Source: Sphingomonas sp. LY29 (lineage in GTDB: Bacteria > Pseudomonadota > Alphaproteobacteria > Sphingomonadales > Sphingomonadaceae). Taken from it: DNA of 64,000 nucleotides. Position 1 is the stretch's first letter. Each line of letters opens with the position of its first letter. Positions 26,932 through 33,482 of this stretch are shown piece after piece. A program made the position numbers and the translations under genes. The notes under the pieces are model-generated. The model searched no databases. It worked only from the letters and a program-made list of their open reading frames with translations, and was not told where the DNA came from. The stretch is taken from contig NZ_CP141587.1 in assembly GCF_035593985.1 (NCBI RefSeq), forward strand, positions 434,001-498,000, in the 5' to 3' direction.

Positions 26932-27515
26932 GCGGACAAAAATGCCTTCAGGAAGCGCGCACCGGCTTTGGACGATCGCTCGGGGTGGAATTGGGCGCCC
27001 CACCACGGGCCACTGCGGATTGCGGCGGGGACGACTGTCTCGCCGTAGGATGCCCGCGCGGTGGTCGCGGGACCATCGGGACAGACGAAGCTGTGCGCGA
27101 AATAGACGTAGTCGCCTTCGTTGAGGCCGAAGTCCGTTTCCGCGCTCAGCCGGCTCCACCCCATGTGCGGCACCGGAAAACCCGGCTTCGCAGGAATGGC
27201 GGAGACATTGCCCGGAACGACGCCCAACAGTGCGGTGCCGTCGTCCTCGTCGGACCGATCGAACAGCAGCTGCATGCCAAGGCAGATCCCGAGTGAGGGG
27301 CGTCGGCGCGCGCGCAATGCGTCCGCGATCCCGCTTCGATCGAGCGCCTTCATTGCCGCCCCAGCCGCACCGACCCCCGGTAGAACTAGCCGGTCGGCTT
27401 GCTCGGCGACACGCGGATCGGCCGACAAGGAGACGGTCGCGCCCAGGCGTTCGAACGCCAGTGCGATCGACCGGGTGTTGCCATAGCCGAGGTCGAGAAC
27501 GACGACGTCGCTCAC
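26928..27515 (-). CDS. hisH: imidazole glycerol phosphate synthase glutaminase subunit HisH
   Basis: 195-residue class I glutamine amidotransferase. The catalytic triad is visible: Cys in LGICLGMQLL (near residue 77), and His/Glu in GAQFHPERS near residue 175. It supplies ammonia to HisF. It overlaps hisA downstream and hisC-hisB upstream by 4 bp each (ATGA). Confidence 0.97.
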   Translation of the reverse strand: MSDVVVLDLGYGNTRSIALAFERLGATVSLSADPRVAEQADRLVLPGVGAAGAAMKALDRSGIADALRARRRPSLGICLGMQLLFDRSDEDDGTALLGVVPGNVSAIPAKPGFPVPHMGWSRLSAETDFGLNEGDYVYFAHSFVCPDGPATTARASYGETVVPAAIRSGPWWGAQFHPERSSKAGARFLKAFLSA

Positions 27516-29146
27516 AACATTCCCTTCGTCGACGGCAGGACATCGCCGCGTCCTTCGATCGCGAGCGCCTGACGAAGTGCGCGCCCGAACGCCTTGAAGC
27601 AGGCTTCGACCTTGTGATGGTCGTTGTCGCCCTCGACCCGAACGTGGATCGCGGCGCCCAGGCTATCGGCAAGGCTTCGAAAGACGTGGGGCACCATCTG
27701 CGTCGGCATGTCGCCGACGCTTGGCATTGCAAACGTGCCATCGAATTTGGCGAAGGGACGTCCCGACAGATCGATCAGGACCTGCGCCTCGGTCTCGTCC
27801 ATCGGCAGCGCGAAGCCGAACCGGCCGACGCCCCGCTTGTCGCCGAGCGCTTCGCGAAGCGCGGTGCCGAGGGCGATGGCGATATCCTCGATGCTGTGGT
27901 GTGGGTCGATCTCGACATCGCCGGAGCAGGCCAGCGTCATGGCGAAGCCGCCGTGAGCGGCAACCTGATCGAGCATGTGGTCGTAGAAGGGAACGCCGCT
28001 GTCGATCTCTCGCGGTTCGGTCTGGTCGAGGTCGATGCTCAGCGCGATGCGGGTCTCCTTCGTATCGCGAACAACCTCCGCTCGCCGACCTGCCGCCGCT
28101 CCCTCGATCCCGAAGATGGCGAGCAGCGCTGCGTTTTCCTGCGCGGTGCCGACGGTGACCCGAACCCCGCCCGGGGCGGCGTTCGGTCGGAAGCGCACGC
28201 GGATCGCCGCTGCGGTCAGCCGCTGAGCGAGGCTCGCGGGATCGGCCACTTCAAGGAAAAGGAAATTACCGCCCTCGCGGACAGACCAGATTTCCGGGAC
28301 GGCGCGGAGTTGCGCGGCCAAGCGCTCGCGGTCAGAGAGAAGGTCGGCGATGCGCTTGCGATGCAGGGGTATCCGCTCCGGACCAAGCGCGTCGAGCGCT
28401 GCGGAAATGCTGGGGCCCGGAAGCGGATATGGCGGCGAGACTCGCGCCATCAGTTCGATCAGTTCTTTGCTGCCGATCGCAGAGCCGATGCGCGCGCCCG
28501 CTAATCCGTACGCTTTCGAGAGCGTGCGCAGGACGACGAGATTCGGGATCTCGCCCGCTTCGGACGACAGGCTCGGCGCATCGGCAAATTCGCCATAGGC
28601 CTCGTCGGCGACGACGATCGTGTCGGGAAGCGCGGCGGCGATACGGCGCACATCGGCCGGATCAACTGGCGTTCCGGTCGGATTGTTGGGCGTGCACAGG
28701 AACAGCAATTTCGGCGCGGCGGTGCGCATGGTCGCCAACACCGCCGCGGCGTCGAAGCGGAATGCGCCGGTCAGGTGAGCGCTGACGACCTGCGCGCCCT
28801 GCACGCGGGCGAATTGGGCGTAAGCGGAAAAGGTCGGTTCGACGATCCCGATGCAATCGCGGCCCGCTTCGCAGAAGGCGCGGATCAGCAGGTCGATGGC
28901 GTCATCGCTTCCACGCGTAACCCACAGCCGCTCCGCTGCGACGCCGTAGAGGTCGGCCAGTCGTCGCCGAAGCGCCGCCGGCTGGGGATCGGGATAGCGA
29001 TTGATCGTCGGCTGTCCCGGCACCAGCGGCACAAACGGATTTTCGTTGGCGTCGAGACGAATTGTCCCCGGCAGCGGTGCACCGGCGATATCGACCGGGG
29101 GCAGCGACAGGATTGCAGGGCGCGCGAGGCGTTGCACGACGCTCAT
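27512..29146 (-). CDS. hisCB: HisC-HisB fusion: histidinol-phosphate aminotransferase + imidazoleglycerol-phosphate dehydratase
   Basis: A single 544-residue frame joins two enzymes. Residues 1 to about 347 are HisC: NENPF at 34-38, CTPNNPTGTP near 155, DEAYGEF near 181 and the PLP lysine Lys211 in LRTLSKAYG. After a short Ala/Gly linker (about 348-355), residues 356-544 are a full HisB dehydratase domain: DHMLDQVAAHGG near 389, the HHSIED metal motif at 416-421 and DNDHHKVEACFKAF at 508-520. There is no histidinol-phosphatase domain, unlike enteric HisB; hisN nearby fills that gap. ATG 29146 overlaps the hisD stop. No frameshift or internal stop is seen at the join, near base 28095. Confidence 0.95.
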   Translation of the reverse strand: MSVVQRLARPAILSLPPVDIAGAPLPGTIRLDANENPFVPLVPGQPTINRYPDPQPAALRRRLADLYGVAAERLWVTRGSDDAIDLLIRAFCEAGRDCIGIVEPTFSAYAQFARVQGAQVVSAHLTGAFRFDAAAVLATMRTAAPKLLFLCTPNNPTGTPVDPADVRRIAAALPDTIVVADEAYGEFADAPSLSSEAGEIPNLVVLRTLSKAYGLAGARIGSAIGSKELIELMARVSPPYPLPGPSISAALDALGPERIPLHRKRIADLLSDRERLAAQLRAVPEIWSVREGGNFLFLEVADPASLAQRLTAAAIRVRFRPNAAPGGVRVTVGTAQENAALLAIFGIEGAAAGRRAEVVRDTKETRIALSIDLDQTEPREIDSGVPFYDHMLDQVAAHGGFAMTLACSGDVEIDPHHSIEDIAIALGTALREALGDKRGVGRFGFALPMDETEAQVLIDLSGRPFAKFDGTFAMPSVGDMPTQMVPHVFRSLADSLGAAIHVRVEGDNDHHKVEACFKAFGRALRQALAIEGRGDVLPSTKGML

Positions 29147-30408
29147 GCGACCGCCCTCGCCTCTGCGGCGCGCGCATGCGCTTCCAGTCCTTCGAGCCGG
29201 GCCAGCGCCGCTGCCGGTATCGCCAGGCTCGATGCCGCGGCCTTGCTCACCGACTGAACCGTCATCGCCTTCATGAAGGTCAGCGTAGACACCCCGCCGC
29301 TGAAGCGCGCCGCGCCGTCGGTCGGCAGGACGTGACTTGAACCCGCTAGATAATCGCCGAAGCTCTCGGCAGCCTGGTGCCCAACGAACACGGCCCCGGC
29401 ATTGCGGATGGCAGGGACCAGCGCCGCCGCACCGTCGCAAGCGAGCGACAAATGTTCAGGCGCGTAGAGGTTGGCGATCGAGACGGCTTCTTCGAGATCA
29501 AAACATAGGACGTAGCGTGTCGGCGCAAGATCGCCGGTCAGCATCGCCGATTGCCGATCGACCTCCGCCGCCACCGCATCGAGCAAGCCTCCCGACGGCG
29601 AGACGACGATCACCTGGGCCTCGCGATCATGTTCGGCCTGGCTGAGCAGGTCGGCGGCGACGGTAACCGGATCGGAGCTGTCGTCCGCGATTACCATCAA
29701 TTCGCTGGGTCCGGCCGGCAGGTCGATTCCCGGCCCGCCGGCCATCGACGCGACCAGTGACTTGGCGGTCGAGACCCATGAGTTGCCCGGACCGCAGATG
29801 ATATCGACTGCCGGAATGTCACCCGCGCCGAATGCGAGGGCGGCGACCGCCTGCGCTCCGCCAATCGTCCAGATGGCGTCGATCCCGGCGATCTCGGCGG
29901 CAAGTGCGATCGCCGGATCGAGCCCACCTTCGGCACGCGGCGGCGTGACGACCACCAGTTCGCGCACGCCCGCGACACGGGCCGGGATCGCCAGCATCAG
30001 CAAGGTCGAAAACAGCGGCGCTTTGCCGCCGGGAACATACAAGCCGGCGCGGGACAGTGGGCGCCACAACTTGGATACGCTGAGACCAGGATAAGTGATG
30101 ACCTCGGTATTCCGCGGCAGCGTCTGGCGGTGGAATGTCTCGATCGCGCGCGCGGCAAGGCGCATTGCTTCCTGAGCGGCCGCCGGCAAAATGCGCCGCG
30201 CCTCGTCGGCAAAGGGCGCGACCTCGATCGACTTCGGGGCGGCCCCGTCAATCCGGGTCGCGACATCGACGACGGCATCCCAGCCCCGATCGCGCACGTC
30301 ATCGACGATCGACATGACAGATGCACGCAAGGCGGCGTCCCCGCGTCCGCGCGGCCGCGCCAACGCTTCCTCGCGCTGCGAGGTCTGGACCCAATCGAAC
30401 CTGCTCAC
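29143..30408 (-). CDS. hisD: histidinol dehydrogenase
   Basis: 421 residues. HisD carries out the last two oxidations, histidinol to histidine, using NAD and zinc. Conserved blocks: AGLYVPGGKAPLFSTLLM, CGPGNSWVSTAKSLV, DLPAGPSELMVIAD, LLSQAEHDREAQ (zinc ligand region), YAPEHLSL (catalytic Glu/His) and SSHVLPTDGAARFSGG. It overlaps hisG and hisC-hisB by 4 bp on either side. Confidence 0.97.
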   Translation of the reverse strand: MSRFDWVQTSQREEALARPRGRGDAALRASVMSIVDDVRDRGWDAVVDVATRIDGAAPKSIEVAPFADEARRILPAAAQEAMRLAARAIETFHRQTLPRNTEVITYPGLSVSKLWRPLSRAGLYVPGGKAPLFSTLLMLAIPARVAGVRELVVVTPPRAEGGLDPAIALAAEIAGIDAIWTIGGAQAVAALAFGAGDIPAVDIICGPGNSWVSTAKSLVASMAGGPGIDLPAGPSELMVIADDSSDPVTVAADLLSQAEHDREAQVIVVSPSGGLLDAVAAEVDRQSAMLTGDLAPTRYVLCFDLEEAVSIANLYAPEHLSLACDGAAALVPAIRNAGAVFVGHQAAESFGDYLAGSSHVLPTDGAARFSGGVSTLTFMKAMTVQSVSKAAASSLAIPAAALARLEGLEAHARAAEARAVA

Positions 30409-31298
30409 AGCATCATCTTTTCGATCGGCATGACCAGGATTGCCGATGCGCCGACGCTTTTCAGTTTTTCAAGCGTCTCCCAGAAGACCGATTCCTGGCA
30501 GACGGCCTGCACCGCGACATGTCCCGGGCGACCGATCAGCGGAACCACTGTCGGGGCATCGGCGCCGGGCAAAATCTCGGTGATTGCCTGGAGCGCGCTT
30601 TCGGGCGCGTTGAGCACGATATACTTGCTCTCCGCCGTCGCGATTACGCCTTCAATGCGGGTCAGCAAGGCGTCGGCCTTCGCGCGGTGCGGATGATCGA
30701 TCGGGTTGAGCGTGCGCACCAGCACGGCTTCGCTGTCGAACACGTCCGCGACGGGCGCGAGGCCGTTGGCCTCCAGCGTCGCGCCGGTCGACACGAGGTC
30801 GCAGACGAAGCGCGCGATGCCGAGGCGCGGCGCGAGTTCGACCGCGCCACGCATCGTGACGATCTCCGCGGTCAGGCCGTGAGCGGCGAGGAAGCGACCG
30901 AGCAGCCGGGGATAGCTGGTCGCGATCCGCTGCCCGTCGAGCATCTTGAGCTGGAAGAAGTTGAGTGCCTCGGGCGCGGCGATCTTCAGGCTGCAGCGCC
31001 CAAAGCCAAGGCGCGCCACTTCCTCGATGCGCGGTTCGCTGAGGCCCAGCGAATATTCCTCGAGCACGTTCTGGCCGACGATACCGAGCTCGCACACCCC
31101 GTCGGCGACGAAGGTCGGGATATCGTCGTCGCGGACGAACATCAGGTCGAGCGGGAAATTCTCGGCGCGGGCGGCAAGCTGATTTTTGCCGCTCTCGCTC
31201 AGCCGCAGGCCGGCATCGCTAAGCAGCCGCCGTGACCGGTCGGACAGCCGTCCCGACTTCTGGATTGCCATGTGCAGGCGATTGCGATCGGGGCTCAT
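30405..31298 (-). CDS. hisG: ATP phosphoribosyltransferase, long form HisG
   Basis: 297 residues, the long (HisG-L) form with a C-terminal ACT-like allosteric domain (about 225-297, ending LGASAILV-like, PIEKMML). It resembles E. coli HisG over its length: RLHMAIQKSGRLSD, VRDDDIPTFV, RIATSYPRLL and CDLVSTGATLEANGL. It commits ATP and PRPP to histidine synthesis and should be feedback-inhibited by histidine without HisZ. Most alphaproteobacteria instead carry the short HisG plus HisZ. The ATG overlaps the upstream TrpR-family gene stop (31295-31298). Confidence 0.96.
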   Translation of the reverse strand: MSPDRNRLHMAIQKSGRLSDRSRRLLSDAGLRLSESGKNQLAARAENFPLDLMFVRDDDIPTFVADGVCELGIVGQNVLEEYSLGLSEPRIEEVARLGFGRCSLKIAAPEALNFFQLKMLDGQRIATSYPRLLGRFLAAHGLTAEIVTMRGAVELAPRLGIARFVCDLVSTGATLEANGLAPVADVFDSEAVLVRTLNPIDHPHRAKADALLTRIEGVIATAESKYIVLNAPESALQAITEILPGADAPTVVPLIGRPGHVAVQAVCQESVFWETLEKLKSVGASAILVMPIEKMML

Positions 31299-31609
31299 GC
31301 CTTTTGTCCTGTCCGGTCGAGCAGCATTCGGTAGCCGCCGTTGTTTTCCTGTCGGAGGAATCGCGCCACACGCACGATCGTGGTGGTGCTCACCCCAGTC
31401 GCTTCATGAATCTCGCGATACGTGAGGTCGCCCGCGTTCAGCAGCTTCGCGACATGCCAGCGCTCGGCCAGCGTATGCACCTCCGCCGGGGTGCACAGGT
31501 CGGCGAGAAGCGCCATCGCCTCGTCCTTGTCCTTCAGCCGCACGAGCGCATCCGCAAGATCGGATGCCAACGCGTTGCGCGCTTCGGTCAAAAAAGATTT
31601 AGAACTCAT
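31295..31609 (-). CDS. TrpR-superfamily (YerC/YecD-like) repressor, probable histidine operon regulator
   Basis: 104 residues with a TrpR-like helical fold and helix-turn-helix: CTPAEVHTLAERWHVAKLL, LTYREIHEATGVSTTTIVRVARFL. It is the first gene of the his operon and overlaps hisG by ATGA, so it is very probably the operon's own regulator; TrpR-family histidine regulators called HisR have been proposed in xanthomonads. ATG 31609 is preferred because the reading before it runs through an operator-like palindrome (31615-31640) and a probable -10 region. There is no good Shine-Dalgarno sequence, so its mRNA leader may be very short. Confidence 0.88.
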   Translation of the reverse strand: MSSKSFLTEARNALASDLADALVRLKDKDEAMALLADLCTPAEVHTLAERWHVAKLLNAGDLTYREIHEATGVSTTTIVRVARFLRQENNGGYRMLLDRTGQKA

Positions 31610-31614
31610 GGTTT

Positions 31615-31640
31615 GTTTCACCGTGATATAACAGTGAAAC
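31615..31640. promoter_or_regulatory. operator-like inverted repeat before the his operon
   Basis: GTTTCAC, 12 nt, GTGAAAC: a perfect 7-bp inverted repeat centred on an AT-rich core that contains a TATATC-like -10 on the minus strand. It sits 6 nt upstream of the regulator's ATG. A repressor bound here would block the promoter, consistent with autoregulation by the TrpR-family protein. Confidence 0.6.
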
Positions 31641-32408
31641 TGCATTTAGTGTTGGAGCGAGCATCCGACAACCCCCAGCGTCGACGTGGCGTTCCGAAAA
31701 GTCCCGACGAATATCCGCTGATATCTGGACTACAGAATTCGATTGTCAGGGACGATCGGCATTCTCGCGGCAGCACGGAAGGCGCTTCAAGTTTGCTCGA
31801 CTTCGAAAGAGCGCACCGGCGGCGAGACCGGATAAATCTCATGCGCTGCGGAGCAACCGTGCGAAAAGAGGAGGACACCTCAACCGTTGATGGCCGGCGT
31901 GGATGCGATCTAGGAACTAATCGATACAGGATGACGACGCCAGGAGACTGGGCAAACCGAAAATATCCGAGCTGCGAGAACACAAATGCTCAAGCCTAAG
32001 AGACTAGTGCTCTTTCGGGAGGAACTGCTTTTTATTGATTTTTGGCGTTGGCAAACCCGATGAAGGCAAGGACCAACCCGCCTTTGACTGGAGAGCCGTA
32101 GCGACGGCGGAACCTTGATATCTCGGGGCTAAGATTTTTCTCAGTTGTCGAAGGCCATCGGCGATTTTGCCAATTAATCCGCTGGGCATGACTCCTGCGA
32201 GGAATGCTATTTGCATTTTTTTCGGCGACATCCTCAAATTTTCGTGTAAGAACGAAGAGGGAACATCGAGAAGGTTATGGCACGACCAATTTTTCGAATG
32301 GTAGCTGTCGCCTCTCCGTCCTTTTTTCGAAAGTTGCTGAGCGCTGGTGTCTGATCAATCGCAAGGGAATGATCGCGATGCTTACCTTCTTGATGCGGGC
32401 CGCTTTAG
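31641..32408. other. gene-poor, AT-richer stretch
   Basis: About 770 bases with no gene I can support. The first 300 bases are normal in composition but have stops or unnatural composition in every frame. From about 31900 the sequence is visibly AT-richer than the rest of the window, with T-runs. An open reading frame of 77 codons on the minus strand (32004-32237) has no recognisable domain. The region looks like the decayed end of an acquired segment that continues into the ParS-type antitoxin gene. Confidence 0.5.
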
Positions 32409-32627
32409 ATGACGTGTTTTCGCTTTTGCCTAGTTGGATCGCCCCAGATTCCTGTCATCGATTTACCGGTCGATAATATCTCGCAACTGAAGGCCCAGCT
32501 CAGAGGAATCAGGTACGTTGAAGGGCACATGGTGTCGATCGACGGAAATGCCACATCGTGCGATGTACTTATCCCAGTCGGCCGTATCTTGATAATCATG
32601 TTGGAAGACCAGCATCTGCCGGTGTAG
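32409..32627 (+). CDS. small hypothetical protein
   Basis: 72 residues, starting MTCFRFCLVG, with a middle YVEGHMVSIDGN segment and an IPVGRILIIMLED C-terminus. It looks like a small soluble alpha/beta protein with no signal peptide or membrane helix. From memory, similar small proteins precede ParS/MbcA-type antitoxin genes in other sphingomonads, which matches its place here 172 nt before such a gene. No strong ribosome-binding site is seen. Function unknown. Confidence 0.55.
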   Translation: MTCFRFCLVGSPQIPVIDLPVDNISQLKAQLRGIRYVEGHMVSIDGNATSCDVLIPVGRILIIMLEDQHLPV

Positions 32628-32799
32628 ACTGAATACTTCGCGCTTTTTTGGGCAAAATCCGCATCAGTCGATGCAGCATTAGGTCAAGGGGCACACGCAT
32701 CGCATGCTCGGATGTTATTCGAAGAATTGAGATCGGTTCTTTGGAGGCTGCGTTACGAGTGTTTCGCCTTTGCCGTAATCGGATTTCAGGAGAGGCTCC

Positions 32800-33180
32800 A
32801 TGTCCAACCAAGCCTTACTTAGAGACTTTGCACCTGCTGCACTGCGAGCCTTCTGGCGTATTGCTAATCGGTGGAAAATTAACGAGCAGCAACAGATGCT
32901 CGTTTTGGGCATAAATGACTGGGCTATTCTACAGACGTGGCGATCTGGCGATGTCGAATACTTGCCGAACGAAACAACCATTCGATTGTCTCACGTTTTC
33001 GGCATTTTCAAAGCTATAAATACGTTGCTGCGGAAGCCTGGCGCCGCAGACGACTGGCTATGGAAATCTAATGAAGCTCCTTTCTTGTCTGGTCAGAGCG
33101 CTATGCAGAAAATGCTTTCAGGCCGACTCGGCGACCTAGAGGAGGTTCGTCGATACCTCGACAGCGAACTTGGATCGTGA
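32800..33180 (+). CDS. MbcA/ParS/Xre-type antitoxin (DUF2384), without its RES toxin
   Basis: 126 residues: an N-terminal helical Xre-like part (QALLRDFAPAALRAFWRIANRW, WAILQTWRSGDVEYLPNETTIRLSHVFGIFKAI) and a C-terminal toxin-binding domain (KPGAADDWLWKSNEAPFLSGQSAMQKMLSG) typical of antitoxins of RES-domain toxins. In intact systems the RES toxin follows immediately; here the next 150 nt contain no RES gene and then comes tRNA-Gln. It is therefore an orphan antitoxin or the remnant of a lost module. AGGAGAGG precedes the ATG. Base composition is less GC-rich than the flanks. Confidence 0.82.
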   Translation: MSNQALLRDFAPAALRAFWRIANRWKINEQQQMLVLGINDWAILQTWRSGDVEYLPNETTIRLSHVFGIFKAINTLLRKPGAADDWLWKSNEAPFLSGQSAMQKMLSGRLGDLEEVRRYLDSELGS

Positions 33181-33332
33181 AACAGCCGCGGCTTGTAGGA
33201 AATCCACCAACCCGTTCTTCCCGCAGGAAGACCAATCATCGAAGGTGACGCTTCCCGAGCTGCAGAAGAGCTGCGCGGCTTCGTGCAAGGCGCGGCAAAG
33301 GGCCCGGCATGTGCTTCATCAAAAACATTAAC
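33181..33332. other. spacer between the orphan antitoxin and tRNA-Gln
   Basis: The position where a RES toxin gene would be expected. No start codon with a coding frame of useful length and no RES motif is visible. No second copy of the tRNA 3' end was found, so there is no sign of an attachment-site duplication. Confidence 0.5.
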
Positions 33333-33407
33333 TGGCTGGGGCGGCAGGATTCGAACCTGCGAATGCCGGTACCAAAAACCGGTGCCTTACCACTTGGCGA
33401 CGCCCCA
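33333..33407 (-). tRNA. tRNA-Gln (anticodon UUG)
   Basis: On the minus strand the sequence begins TGGGGCG, closes with CGCCCCA and then GCCA, and folds into a 75-nt cloverleaf with encoded CCA. The anticodon stem CCGGT/ACCGG encloses the loop TTTTGGT, giving anticodon UUG (bases 33373-33375). The T arm contains GGTTCGAATCC. It closely resembles E. coli tRNA-Gln. It is the boundary of the AT-richer region. Confidence 0.97.
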
Positions 33408-33482
33408 GCAGGCTGCGCCGCCGTTGCGGCGGGCCGTTGTCGCGGGGCGGCTTATAGGGGTTTCGGCTGCCTTGAAAAGGGG

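Noticed and set aside
28060-28110. hisC-hisB join as a sequencing error
   Set aside because: The frame is continuous, both domains are complete, and the linker has normal codon composition; a lost stop by error cannot be fully excluded without resequencing.
32004-32237. 77-codon minus-strand frame in the AT-richer stretch
   Set aside because: No domain, unclear ribosome-binding site, and composition not convincing; recorded only as part of the gene-poor stretch.
33181-33407. tRNA-Gln as an attachment site of an integrated element
   Set aside because: No duplicated tRNA 3' end and no integrase were found in the window, so integration is only suggested by composition.
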